Source: Massospora cicadina (taxonomy: Eukaryota > Entomophthoromycota > Entomophthoromycetes > Entomophthorales > Entomophthoraceae). From it: DNA of 64,000 bases. The DNA lies in NCBI GenBank assembly GCA_022478985.1, contig JAKSZP010017387.1, positions 1-64,000 on the forward strand, given 5' to 3'. Made by a program: the position numbers and the translations under genes. Positions 32,144-43,220 of the stretch are shown piece after piece. The notes beneath the pieces are model-generated. The model was not told where the DNA came from. It worked only from the letters and a program-made list of their open reading frames with translations, and made no database searches. How positions within the stretch are numbered: position 1 is the stretch's first letter; each line of letters starts with the position of its first letter.

Positions 32144-32673
32144 CCTAGATTTCCAGCAAGAAAAGGACCAGGGCATGAGAAAACCACTTTGGATACTTGG
32201 TTGAATACTTCATTGATTCAAGTGGAGTACACTTTTTGATACTCAACGCTACTTGGGATGACCTTAGGCATATGGCGTTCTCCCTCTTCCTCCTCGCTAC
32301 CACCTTCTCAGAGCATGGTCCCCATGATCTACTGTCATGCCTGGCTGATCAATTTGCTTGTTCAATATTAGTCCCAGGATCCAGTTCCTCCCATCAGGGT
32401 ATATGACCCACTGTCATATTCAGAATTCTTGTTCCAGCGTCCTTGATTTCCTGATTTTCTCCTCATCCTAGACAGGAGACTCTTGCCATCGATGTTTGTT
32501 TCATGGCTCAATTAAGAATACTTATTTCTATTTTCCCTGGTTATTTCTCTCATAAACTCCTGGCTCAAGTCATTCCTAATTCTTCCCTTGGAGAGCTTAT
32601 CCCATTAATTTTGAGATTAATTTCTCCGAAATTGGAGATTAATGAATTGTAGAGTGCATAATGTCAACTTCCA
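32144..32673 (-). other. X2 conserved non-coding region beside the 3' LTR
   Basis: About 530 bp with no supported gene. It aligns with X1 16672-17054 and 26150-26290. The last part (TTATCCCATTAATTTTGAGATTAATTTCTCCGAAATTGGAG, read as two overlapping inverted-repeat-like words) leads into the TATA-like box at 32674. Confidence 0.55.
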
Positions 32674-32679
32674 TATAAG
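32674..32679 (+). promoter_or_regulatory. TATA-like box before the X2 opposite-strand ORF
   Basis: TATAAG, 32 bp before the codon aligned with the X1 start. The surrounding sequence is conserved with 26296. Confidence 0.45.
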
Positions 32680-33234
32680 TCTAAAATCCCCCTCATCCAG
32701 CTCATATATCAAATTCCAAGTTGCGATACCAGCAGCTTCTGAATAGTTTGTCTGATCAAGACCTCCATCTCTTCCAGCAGATGAGTCAGGATGCTTGGCA
32801 GAACCTCTTTTATGGTCCTTCCAAAACTCATACGCCTAGTCTGGCGCCAGTGGCTAGTCCTTCCATAGAATTACTGGGAACAGTAACTAATCCCTCTGAA
32901 ATCAGGGCGGCTATCATTTCGAAAACTCTCAGTCAATTCTTCCTCTGCCATCAATTCCAGAGTTGTATTTTAAAACTCTCCTGGATTCAGCTCCTTTTGC
33001 TGATGCTCTGACAATCGTCATAGATGCTCCAGAGATTATGCCAGTTTCTCTTGATCACTCGTTTCTTGCCAGGTCAGACCTGCTTCCTGAGTTCCTCTTC
33101 TGGCTTGGTTAATATTACAAAACCACTGTTCTGGTCTTTGAGCTCACGATTGGTAACATTATTCACTTTGAGCTCCCCTACGCTGAACTCTGGACCCAAG
33201 TCACTAAGGCTTTGACTCTAGTGCTGAATCCCTC

Positions 33235-33793
33235 TGTTATAATTTTGGGCGGTATCACTAGGATCCGCCGGGCTATTCACACAGTTTGAGCCCTCTGAAC
33301 AACGGACAGACAATGTGAAGATCATTGGTCCTTCAGATGCACTTGAAAATATATTAAAAATAGGAGCAATTGCCCCGACCAATTCTTTTTATTTATTTTA
33401 TAAATACAGCTACATTTCGCTGTCCCACTCGTCTTACACTAAAAAAACCTAACCTCTCTCAATCGCCCATTTCGCTTATATACATCAGCTTCAGGCAATA
33501 CTTCTCATTTCTTGGGTTATTCTATTCCACCAAGTTTCCCCAAATTCGGCTTGTTATTATTAATCCGCTGTAACCCTAGTTGTAGGCGATTTACTTCATA
33601 TTTTTCAAATATCAACATCGCCTTATCACCTTATATAGAGGCGATCCAATAAACTCATTATATCCAATAAGACTTGTTATATCCTAATATCGCCTCATCT
33701 CAAGGCAATCGAATATCCTGAACTGATGATGTGTTTGGCAGTTTCTGCCCAGCTGTCCCAAGATTATCGTCCAGTCATATCAAAATCGCGACA
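33235..33793 (-). repeat. N 3' LTR
   Basis: 559 bp, TG...CA on the plus strand, paired with 39219-39778. By eye the two differ at roughly 8% of positions. The minus-strand sequence just inside, AAGGAGGGGGTAA, is the polypurine tract. Confidence 0.92.
33617..33645 (-). promoter_or_regulatory. N LTR promoter: TATA box inside an ATCGCC/GGCGAT palindrome
   Basis: On the minus strand, GGATCGCCTCTATATAAGG is followed by TGATAAGGCGAT, so a TATATAA box lies between ATCGCC and GGCGAT. Further ATCGCC or GGCGAT words lie at 33462, 33585 and 33689 in the same LTR, and most recur in the other LTR (around 39600-39630). A clustered repeated hexamer around a TATA box suggests binding sites for one factor; this is an inference. 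Confidence 0.5.
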
Positions 33794-34900
33794 TTACCCC
33801 CTCCTTGACTGGACAATAAGATCCTATTGTTTGTAAGGTCTGAGGAACTTCGCGTGTACTTGGTAATGATCTGACCACTTGTAGGATCCTTAATAGTATA
33901 TGTGTTGACTCCAGTCTTCTCTATTACTTCAAATGGGCCAATCCAGATACTAGCCGCATTATGCTTCCACCCAAATCCATGTTGATTGTGAAAGAGAACC
34001 ATATCGCCTTCTTGAATGGCACCAACCCACTATGGTGTACCTGATCAGCGGCCTGATTCCTAATCTTCTTAGCCAAGCTTAAGGAATATGCTTTGGTTTG
34101 TAGCTTAATCAGAATGTTCGTGAGATTAGTCAGAATGGATGGGGTTCTAGTCTGCCAGTGTCTTCTACACATGCATAAAGCAGCGCCAGAAGAGCTGGGT
34201 GTCAGCCATATAATAATTTGAAGGGGCTCTTCCCCATGGTGGAATGGTAACTAATGTTATAAGTGAACACGGTGGTGGAAAGAAGAGAGCTCCAATCAGA
34301 AGGGCGATCCGTTACTAATTTTCAGAGTATGTTCACCAGAGTTCCATTCACTCGTTTGACCATTCCATTGGACTTGGGGTGGTATAGAGTTGTCAAAACT
34401 CTGCGGATTCCCATAAGCTCATTCAGTTTGGGAAGGATGTGCAAGGTGAAGTTGGTGCCATTATCAGTGAGAATAAACTGAGGGCAACCATGCCGCTGAA
34501 TAATGCATTCCAACACAAATTTAGCCACTGTCACTTCCCCATTCTCATATTGCCCTTGCTTCAACCCACCGGGTCATGTGGTCAATAGCCACTAGAATAT
34601 ACTTACAACGGTTGGCTCCTGTTGGCAAGGGGCTAATGACATTGAGGGAGACCGTATGCCAAGCAAAATGTGGTTTCACTAACTGATATGACGTCATACG
34701 GCGGAACAGTTTCTCCACTTGGCACTGATGGCAACAGGAAATAGTTTTGAGCACATCAAAACTCATATTTTCCCAATAGTATCATGGGCATAACAACTCC
34801 ATAGTCTTACGCACGCCACAATGCCCAACTGCCCTGTGAGCGCTCATAATGATTTCCATCCATGCGGAGGGCCATAGGAAATTCACTGTAATATCACTGA
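33794..34900 (-). pseudogene. N integrase pseudogene
   Basis: Frames 34766-34545, 34564-34322, 34172-33924 and 34002-33775 give CCHQCQ (zinc-binding end), HTVSLNVISPLP, ILTDNGTNF, NGMVKRVNGTL and the C-terminal IWIGPFEVIEKTGVNTYTI (GPY/F-type module). The catalytic D-D-E triad is damaged: first Asp reads Asn (LNV), second Asp is kept (TDN), and Glu reads Lys (MVKRVN). Both changes fit G-to-A substitutions. G5 keeps the expected residues. Confidence 0.85.
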
Positions 34901-35560
34901 TTCGCTTATACAGTTCTCAATTCCGTTGGAAGGTATTTGTGCGCAATTCGTTTAACACTTTGATTACTTGGGGCAGTTTGTCATCATAATTTCCGCTGAG
35001 CATTTTACCATACATCACATCGCTAAGGTCTGCTGTCACTGCAATAGTCAGTAACTGAGATAAACAGTCTGCATTCTGATGCTTTGCTCCCAATCAATGA
35101 GGAATCTCAAAATTGTAAGCCTGTAACTTGAGAGCCCATCGAGCCAACCGTCCTTCTGGTTTTTTGAGATTTTGCAGCCAGCGTAATGATGTATGATCAG
35201 TTATGACTTTATACTTTACCCCATGCAGATAGGCTCTGAACTGTTTATATGCGTAGATTACTGCTAAGCACTCTCAAACAGTTACAGATAGTTACACTCA
35301 TGACAGTTCAGACTATGACTACAGAAAGCAACAGGATGTTCTTCTCCCTCATCATATTTCTGAGAAAGTACTGCCCCAACAGTGGAAAGGGACGCATCCA
35401 TCTGAATAATAAAACCCTGGTTGAAGTTTGGATATTGCAACACTGGTGCACTGCTCACGCTGTACAGAGTGCATCAAAAGTGGATTCATGATGCTCCATC
35501 CACTCGAACACAGCATCCTTTTTAACAACTCGAATAGTGGCCCCCCAATACAGCTAAAAT
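34900..35560 (-). pseudogene. N RNase H pseudogene
   Basis: The minus strand shows NFNQGFIIQMDASLSTVGAV and LSQKYDEGEEHPVAFCSHS (about 35440-35330), the first strands and catalytic Asp of Ty3 RNase H, which removes RNA from the RNA-DNA hybrid. The later part towards integrase (tether region, about 35260-34900) is frameshifted, with stops. Confidence 0.75.
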
Positions 35561-36345
35561 TAGGGATAAAGCGTTGGTAGTAACTGACCATCCCCAGAAA
35601 TACCTGTATGTCATGCTTACTATTAGGTGTAGCCATTTTGCTAATGGCCTCCACCTTAGCCAGTTGTGGCTGCAGCCCAGTTGAGTCTACCACAAAACCC
35701 AGGTATTCTAGCTGATCTTTGAAATAGTTACACTTTTGAGGTTTAATTTTTTCACCTCAGCCAGCCAGCGGAATACTGCTTCAAGGTGGTCTAGGTGCTC
35801 TGAAAAGGTTTGAGAGAAAACGTTAATATCATCAAGGTATACTATGATGCATGACAGTTTCAGATCACCAAGAATAGTGTTCATGGCCCGCTGAAAAGTA
35901 GCAGGAGCGTTACACAGTCCCTTAGGCATCCGTGTCAGTTGAAAAAGGCCCTTAGAGGTGATCACAACGCATTTTTCCTGTTCCACCAAGGGTAACTCGA
36001 TTTGCCAGTAGCCTGATATTAAGTCCATCGCAGAAAAGTAGTGGGCACCCCTAATTGGTCCAGAGCATTGTTGATCCTTGGCAAGGGGTATGAATCCTTT
36101 TTTGTAATACTGTTGAGCTTCTGATAGTCTATTACTACCCAGTTGGTACCATCCTTCTTTTTTACAATTAGAACAGGTGAAGCCCATGGGCTCTTGGATA
36201 GCTCAAGCATCCCTTGTTGTAATAACTTATTGATTTCTTCAGTAACCACGTCTTCTGCTGCACGAGAGCAGCGGATCAGTTGAGACCTTATTGGAGGATG
36301 ATCCCCAGTGTTCAATTGATGGACCACCCCTGAGCACACCTAAAT
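35560..36345 (-). pseudogene. N reverse transcriptase pseudogene
   Basis: Motifs in order on the minus strand: SPWASPVLIVKKKDGTNWVV (about 36190-36130), YFSAMDLISGYWQIEL (catalytic Asp), LFQLTRMPKGLCNAPATFQR, then CIIVYLDDINVFSQ (about 35855-35815) with the Y-L-D-D active site intact. VDSTGLQPQLAKVEAI and DIQVFLGMVSYYQRFIPNFS follow. Only frameshifts break it. Confidence 0.88.
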
Positions 36346-37350
36346 CGTGATTGTCAACAGCAAAAATCCTCTTGTATTTCTGGAATAAAGCCATTGCTTG
36401 ATCTTTTTGTTCATCCATTAATTCCATTGAATTACTCTGTGGGACCACCATTATTACATCAACTGATGGTTCAAGCGGTAGTCCAAATTCATCCAATGAT
36501 CTGAAATCATGAACCTGACAGACCTCGTCTATGGGAATCAGATGTAGATATGCTATAGTTTGGTGGCAGCAGATTTTCATTGGTTCGCTCTGCAGGTTTT
36601 TTAACAAAACCTTTATCTCCCTATGTCCCAGGAGTATAATTCCTGGAGCCACATGCAGCTCAAACCGTGTTTGATGATAGAGCCCAATACCTTCCCCATA
36701 TAACCCACTCGGCACTTCTACCTCTAACTCAGTATTCACTAGGACTTGATGGCTGGAAGGTTGGATATGGGCCCTGCCGCTCGAAGAGGTATCCCTTAAT
36801 ATTCATAAATCTGCTGAGGAAGGGACTGAGTTTCGCTTCAGTCAATGGTAGCAAACAGGCCATACCCTGTCATTGTAGGTGAGGTCGATATGACTTGTAT
36901 GCACCAGATCCTTTGGTACTCCCCCAATAGTAAAGTATATTGGGATCCGCTGACCCAAAATGTTGAGGGTCTCCTCCATCATATCAACGATAGCCCCAAA
37001 ATGATGTAGAAAAGCGGTCCTGATTAATATTTCATAGTGTTCATTTGGTAACACAATCGCTGGAGTGACAATGACAATGGACCCAAAGCGCAGAGGCAGC
37101 GCACTATAAGCTTTCTCAGAGACAGTACTTACAGCTCCAGCAGTTCTTTAAACCATGCGATGGTCTATGTCAGGTTTCAACGTAAATTTTTTCATTAACT
37201 TAGTGGAAACTATGTTGACTGGAGCACCAGTGTCTATTATAGCGCGAACTCTATTTTTCACTACAATATTACAGTATGTACACTCAAAATAAGAAGAATA
37301 TTGACTGTTTAATACATATACATTTATGAGCTCTCTTTTTCCCAAGAAAA
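36345..37350 (-). pseudogene. N aspartic protease and linker
   Basis: RAIIDTGAPVNIVSTKLM (frame 37345-37148) has an intact D-T-G-A motif. The C-terminal half is in 37054-36842 (IDxxFLHHFGAIVDMMEETL, then NILGQRIPIYFT). The linker to RT is 36739-36239 with PIDEVCQVHDF and QKDQAMALFQKYKRIF. Collinear with G5 53800-54850 and G1 81-1100. Confidence 0.85.
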
Positions 37351-37369
37351 TTCATAATTCCCTCTCTGA

Positions 37370-39198
37370 CTTGGGGATATTCTCTGACAATGGTATCTAC
37401 TGAAAGGGCGACGTTTACTCCTTTCAGAGTTGGTGCATCCGCAGCAGGATCAAGTTGGCCCGAGGATGCTTGATCAAGCATTTGACAGGCATAGGGTTTT
37501 GGTTGATCGAGGGGCTCTTCTTTTGCCGCCACTTTAGCTTGAGCTCAGGTTACAACGTTTACTCCTTTAACCAGCTGCTGGTATAAAATTCCGTCATCAT
37601 ACTGAGGAACTTTCGCAGGATATACTACTATTGATTTGGGGATGTGTTGAGTGGGTATCGTGGAGGTAGAGGGTCCCATCTCTACTCCGCTCCATCTTTT
37701 CCCTGGTAATATTGGTCTTGTTGTACATAATTCACTTGGCAATTGTGGCAGAATTTTGCCAAATGACCAGGGCGACCGCATTCGTAGCAGTTGACCCCAT
37801 AGGAACCACGTCCTGGGTTATCATAAGCAGGTCCAGACCAGAAAGGTTGGGGTCGTTCAGTATACCCAGTTTCAGGTCAGTAAGCCGATTATTGACAGTC
37901 AGCATAATTGGGTCCAGGTCAATAACTAGGTTGCTGGCGGTTGTCATGGCCAGCCCATTGATGCTGATCGAAGTTGATTATGATTTGGTTAAGGATGAGG
38001 CGCAGAGTTATAGTAAGGCCGAGGATTACTAATGAAGCTGGAGGCGGACAATAGTATTCTTCAGAATAAGAGGGTGCTGTGGCAGTGGTAGTCTTGCAGT
38101 CTGAATTTGGTGGCGAAAAGTTAGGAGATACCCGACATAAAAACTGTATGATCTTAAGCAGAGGTATGTCATTATCCAGAAGTGACGAAATAACATTAGA
38201 AAGTTCACAATATGGCTTCACTGCGGTGGACATGGCAATGCACACGTTGGCTTCCACTAAGTACCCAGCTCCAATCAGAACATGGGCTTCTGTTGTGAAT
38301 CAATCAGCGAACTCAATGAGAGTCTCATTCCAACAGAATCCGATGGTTAAGAATTCCACTTTCCACTGCAACATTTTTGAGTTTCCTCCAAACAAGTGGA
38401 GTATGGTGTCCTTTATGTCCTTATAGGAGACAGAACTACTGGGGAGGTAACAAGTGACCTGATCAGCGCTTCCCACATCCAGAGCAGATATAAGCAACTT
38501 AGCCTTCTGTTTATCTGAGGCTCCTTCCATGGCAAACTCAAACTGTTTAAAGAACCCATGGATGTTCCCTTATGGTCAAATGGGGGTATCTTTTCAACAT
38601 TAGTTTCCTCCTTTCGTTTGCAGTTATTAGGCCCACACTGAGGATTGAAACAAAACCCAAAAGCAGATTCTCAATGAGGAGTGTGATTAGTGGAAGCTGG
38701 GATATTTGTTGCTTTTGGGGTAGCATGACCGTCGGTGGTAGGTGGTACAGCCATTAATGGAGGTAAGTGATGTTCCAACTCATATGAATATCCGGTGCTA
38801 TTATTGGGAGTATTGTAGCCTTGACCAGCGCTGTCTTCTCCTATGTAGGATGCATTTTCTTGATAGTCATCTTCCCCCCAGCAAGATGACCAAGAAGGAG
38901 TAGAGAATCTTTGTTCTGCATATTGCAGCCGCTGGGTGGTATCATTTAGTCATTCAGCAAGTTCTTTGTTTTGTAGTCCCAAGATTCACATTTGACTAAA
39001 CGTACTATCAAGCTGTTGCATGACCGCGTTACATTCTTGAAGGAGTTCATCTTGGTTTTTGAGTACTGCGTCCAAGGTGACTTTGAGTTCCTCATATCCA
39101 GCTGTTATGGGGTTCCAGGAAGACTCCCCAATGACATGGCCTGAATAAGACATGGTTGGCAACTGGGGTTCCGGAGTGTTGGGTGGTTGGTCAATGGG
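37370..39198 (-). pseudogene. N gag with CCHC knuckle
   Basis: N-terminal frame 39285-38986 (YEELKVTLDAVLKNQDELLQ, a helical stretch), capsid frames 38530-38300 and 38257-37919 (EGASDKQKAKLLISALDVG, TAVKPYCELSNVI), then CYECGRPGHLAKFC at about 37790-37747, a C-X2-C-X4-H-X4-C knuckle. A linker follows to the protease (37532-37284, LKGVNVALSVDTIVREYPQ). Ty3 gag forms the particle and packages RNA. Confidence 0.82.
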
Positions 39199-39199
39199 A

Positions 39200-39217
39200 C
39201 CCCTGTAGTGAGCACCA
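39200..39217 (-). promoter_or_regulatory. N primer-binding site
   Basis: The minus strand reads TGGTGCTCACTACAGGGG, one base after the LTR. The 18-base word is identical in X2, G5 (first 17-18 bases) and G6. Confidence 0.88.
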
Positions 39218-39218
39218 C

Positions 39219-39778
39219 TGTTATAATTTTGGGCGGTATCACTAGGATCTGCCAGGCTATTCACACGTGTGAGCCCTCTGAACAACGGACAGACAATGTG
39301 AAGATCATTGATCCTTCAGATGCACTTGAAAATATAAGAAAAATAGGAGCAATTGCCCCGACCAACTTTTTTATCTATCTTATAAATACAGCTACATTTC
39401 GCTGTCCCACTCGTCTTACACTAAAAAAACCTAACCTCTCTCAATCGCCCATTTCGCTTATATACATCAGCTTCAGGCGATACTATTTCTCATTGCTTGG
39501 GTTATTCTATTCCATCAATTTTCCTCAAATTTGGATTGTTATTCTTAATCCGCTGTCACCCTAGTTGTAGGCGATTTACTTCATAATTGTCAAATATCAA
39601 CATCGCCTTATCGCCTTATATAGAGGCGATCCAATAAACTCATTATATCCAATAAGACTTGTTATATCCCAATATCTCCTCATCTCAAGGCAAGTGAATA
39701 TTCATAACTGATACTGTGTTTGGCGGTTTCCGCCTGGATGGCCCATGATTATTGTTCAGTCATATCAAAATTGCGACG
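39219..39778 (-). repeat. N 5' LTR
   Basis: 560 bp, partner of 33235-33793. The outer end reads CG instead of CA on the plus strand, a single substitution, and is followed at once by the CCCTC duplication. Confidence 0.92.
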
Positions 39779-40539
39779 CCCTCTGATCTTGATAACATTC
39801 TAGATCAGGATACTGCCACTTATGCTCTTCTCTTTGCTGGCTAAGCTCTTCAAAGTTGGTCCATGAAGCTTCCAGCCTCACCTGGGTTCCACCGGTTGTT
39901 CAGCTTTAGCTTCTGAGAATTCTGTAGTTGTCAAATTCAGGATGCAATTTGCTCCCTACATGACTATCTCTTCTCCAGCACTTCCCATCGGTATCTTCCG
40001 CTGATGGCATTGATAGGGGCATGATTTGGCAACCCCCATCAAGCATCCTTTCTTCGTTGGCAGCTCATATGTCCAGAGTTCTTGATGAAGCCCGTTGTCA
40101 GGCGCTCAGAACTAATCTTCCAGCTCTGGTGCCATATCAAGATTACTCAGGGTTATTCACTGATTGCCTCTTCTTATACTGTTGCTTTCCTTCCCACTTT
40201 GAGGTTTTGCGATTGGCTTCATCCAACATCTCAATTTCCCTTCCCCTAGTCACTTTCTCGCAGGGCTCTGCATCTGCTCAAAGAATGTGGTTTCATGTAG
40301 GTCTAGCCCTCGCTAGCATCCAATCTCATATTGATTTTGATGGGATATTCATTCCTACCATGATCCATCCTCCCTCCCCCAAGAGGTGACATAGGTGGAA
40401 TCATCCCCATACTGAAAAAATTAATAAAAAAAATAATTATAAAATTTATATTGGCTTTTTCTCTATGCAGTTTATAATCTTTTTTTCCCAATTTCTTTAT
40501 TAATTTTTTATCTTTTTTCTTTTTTTCCTATGGGACTTG

Positions 40540-40700
40540 ACCTTGTTTTGGTTCAGCGGTCCATCTTTTTTATTTTTCCCCAAAACTGGGTCCTGGGTAC
40601 TTAAACCTGCCAGTTTTCTATGGTTCAGAGGTCCTTTTTTTGGACTTAACCATCTAGATTGGTTCAGAGGTCCTTTTTTGGACTTGACCTAATCAGACAT
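40540..40700. repeat. X2 hairpin repeat array between convergent genes
   Basis: Two well-kept units start at 40621 and 40660: TGGTTCAGAGGTCC, a T-run of 6-7, then GGACTT(A/G)ACC(A). A partial unit is at 40547 and a variant near 40720. The outer arms TGGTT/AACCA and inner arms GTCC/GGAC can pair on either strand. They lie between the integrase 3' end and the opposite-strand ORF 3' end. X1 has the same array. Confidence 0.65.
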
Positions 40701-40783
40701 GACCAACTTAATGGTCCAATTGGTCCTTTGGGAACTCTTTTATTTTTTTCATCGATCCATCACTTTAGATACTTAGCATGGAC

Positions 40784-41580
40784 TCAATTAACAACTCTTT
40801 CATCCAAGAGATTCTTGATGGAGTAAGCACTCACCATCTTGGCGATCACTTTGAAAGGACCTGACCACAATGCATCTAGTTTTTTTCTTCTTCTGAAACC
40901 ATTCATAATGCAATAGGCAACTCTTTCCCCTATTTGATATTCTGCTAAGGCTGGTTGGTTCTTGTCATACGTCAATTTCACTCAAATTTTTTTCTTCAAG
41001 GTTGTATTTAATGCTTGTAATTGCTTATCAATCAGGATATTCATCAGTCAGTTCAGGTATTGTTTGGTACTCATCCTCAATGTAGGTTCCACCACCAAAA
41101 ATATAATTGGCAGCAACGCAGCCTTTCTCCCATATAACAACTCAAGTGGCATCTTTCCCGTCAACGTATGACAACTAATATTGTAGGCAAAAGTCATTGA
41201 ACTCAGGTATGTTCCCCACGTTGAAGTTCTCCCTGTGACTAGCTTCCTCAGCGTCATGGCCAGCGTTACATTCACCCGTTCTACCAGTCCATTCATCTCT
41301 GGCCAGTAAGGTACTGACATGACTCCTCTGATCCCCATTATCTCATTTAATCTTGGGATCACATGAGATATGAAGTTGGTCCCATTGTTGCTAAGCAGGA
41401 CCTGAGGACATCCATGCAGGTATACTACTTGATCCAGGATGAACCTTGCAGTACAGGTAGCATCTAATCTTGTTAGGGCCTTCATCTCAACACATCTTGT
41501 CAGATGATCAATAGCAAAATAATGTACTTGACTCCCCTGTGCTCATTATCAGTGGTCCCATCACGTCAATGGACAATGTG
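40784..41580 (-). pseudogene. X2 integrase core and C-terminal part
   Basis: SIDVMGPL (about 41560) keeps the first catalytic Asp. VLLSNNGTNFISHV (about 41390) has Asn in place of the second Asp. NGLVERVNVTLAMTLRKLVT (about 41290-41240) keeps the Glu. The C-terminal frame 40981-40784 has LDALWSGPFKVIAKMVSAYS, the GPF-type module. One substitution thus breaks the triad in an otherwise readable gene. Confidence 0.85.
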
Positions 41581-42360
41581 TTCCAGGATTGTCCAGGGAG
41601 GATCAGTCATAATTCAGTTGTATTATTATGTGGTTTGTACATATGGCACTCCACGCAACAAGCTAGATAATCTGTGGCATTGTAGTTGATGGATTCCCAG
41701 TAATATTACTGGTGAATATGGTCAGTTGTTTTCCTCAGGCCTCCATGTCTGACAATCTTGTGAGCTGCTTGTACTATTGCTGCTCTTTCTGACAGTTTTT
41801 TGAATAATAACTGCTTCCCGTTGATCATCTTAAATACTTGTCCATCCATGGTCTTGGTGTTTTCCATTACTTTCTGAAGCGCACCTTGGATTTCTCAGCG
41901 CTTGTCCCCAATTTTTCTATCGACCATTCTCTGGAATAGCTCATCTGCTTGCGGGTATACCATCTGGACCATTGGAAACTGCAATAAGCCATCCGCGTTC
42001 TGGTGAGAAGTCCCCAATCAGTGGACAATCTAATAATTATAAGCCTGGAGCTTAAGTGCCCATCAGGCCAGTCGTCCTTCTGGCTCTCTTAGATTGTGCA
42101 GCCAATGCAGCAAAGAGTGGTCCATTACCACCTTAAAGTGTGTTCCATGGATGCACACCCAAAACTGCTTGCATGCATAGATGACTTCAAGGCATTCACG
42201 CTCAGTCATGGTGTAGTTCCTCTAAGCGGTTGAGAGTGTCCAGCTCACATATGCCACTGGATGTTCATCCCCAAGTTCATCTACTTGGCTCAGTATGGTG
42301 CCTATTGCATCAACGAAGCATCAGTTTGAATAATAAACTCCTGATCGAAATTTGGACATT
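41580..42360 (-). pseudogene. X2 RNase H and integrase zinc-binding region
   Basis: NFDQEFIIQTDASLM (about 42350-42310) marks the RNase H start. YVSWTLST / YTMTERECLEVIYACKQF-like remnants follow near 42250-42160. The zinc-binding part of integrase is seen as the plus-strand complement around 41640-41740 (collinear with X1 62580-62680, CVGCQLHKPHK). Heavily frameshifted. Confidence 0.65.
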
Positions 42361-43220
42361 TCAGAATTGGTGAATATATCAAATACCATAGTAACTCATC
42401 AAAAGGCGTCCTGGGCCTCTTCATTCCATACAAATCCTTTTTTGGGTCCTTTAATAAATGTAATAATGGCTCGCTATTTGGGCGAAGTCCAGAATAAATC
42501 TTCTGTAGTATCTGACCATCCCAAGGAACACTTGGATGTCTCAGACACTCTTTGGTACAGCCATACGTTCTTTAGCTGCTATCTTCTGGGTTTGCGGATG
42601 CAATCCACTGGAGTTGATTACAAATCCCAGATATTCCAACTCTTTCTTAAAGAATTGGCACTTTCTTGGCTTGATCTTCAGGTTAGCCATGGACAGTCAA
42701 CTAAATACTTCTTCCAAGTGGTGTAGGTGATCAGTAAACGTCTTAATTAACAAGTTTATATCGTCCAGATATACCAGGATGCATGACAACTTCAAGTCGC
42801 TCAGTATCGCGTCCATGGCCCTCTGAAACTTTGCAGGTGCATTGCATAGACCCTGGGGCATCCTTATCAGTTGGTATATCCCCTGCGCGGTAATAATTGC
42901 ACGTTTTTCCTGGTCTTCCTTTGGCAAGTTAATCTGCCATTATCCCAAGATCAGATCCATCACATAAATATACTTTGCTTCTCCTAAACGATCTAGTGCA
43001 ACATCAATCCTCGGTAGGGGCTACAAATCCTTCTTCATAATTTTGTTCAGCCTTTGGTAGTCAATCACCACCTGGTTGGATCCATCCTTCTTCTTCACAA
43101 TCATAATCGGACTTGCCCAGGGACTTGATGATGGAACTAGAAGCCCATGCTTCACTAGTCTGCTGATTTCATCCTCCACTACCACATCAGCGGCTTTTGA
43201 TCATCGGATCAGTCTCATTC
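42360..43220 (-). pseudogene. X2 reverse transcriptase pseudogene
   Basis: ASPIMIVKKKDGSNQVVIDY (about 43115-43055), MDLILG with the catalytic Asp (about 42960), GIYQLIRMPQGLCNAPAKFQ, and CILVYLDDINLLIKTF (about 42790-42745) with the Y-L-D-D site. FFKKELEYLGFVINSSGLHP and DIQVFLGMVRYYRRFILDF follow. Individual frames are short (42927-42697). Confidence 0.85.

Larger units (their letters stand above)
33235..39778 (-). mobile_element. N: full-length Ty3 element inserted in X2's opposite-strand ORF
   Basis: Minus-strand order: 5' LTR (39778-39219), primer site, gag with CCHC, protease, RT, RNase H, integrase with C-terminal GPF motif, polypurine tract, 3' LTR (33793-33235); 6.5 kb. The perfect target duplication CCCTC lies at 33230-33234 and 39779-39783, and joining the flanks restores the X2 ORF. 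It is the innermost and probably youngest element of this branch, yet already carries stops. Confidence 0.93.
32706..40390 (+). pseudogene. X2 opposite-strand ORF of unknown function, split by N
   Basis: The pieces are 32706-33229 and 39784-40390. The start codon aligned with X1's ATG is ATA here. The frame 32721-33011 has LLNSLSDQDLHLFQQMSQ, LFYGPSKTHTP and ASPSIELL. Later blocks are FLARSDLLPEFLFWLG, VTKALTLVLNPS joined across N to DLDNILDQDTATYALLFAG, and SLHDYLFSSTSHRYLPLMAL. The C-terminal frame 40021-40389 is fully open (MSRVLDEARCQALRTNLPAL, CLFLYCCFPSHFEVLRLAS). Length when joined is roughly 350-370 residues. No known domain recognised. Conservation with X1 at the protein level suggests it was once a gene of the element. 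Confidence 0.7.

Noticed and set aside
26332..40390. Opposite-strand ORF as an envelope gene
   Set aside because: It is on the opposite strand to gag-pol and shows no signal peptide, glycoprotein-like Cys pattern or clear membrane anchor.
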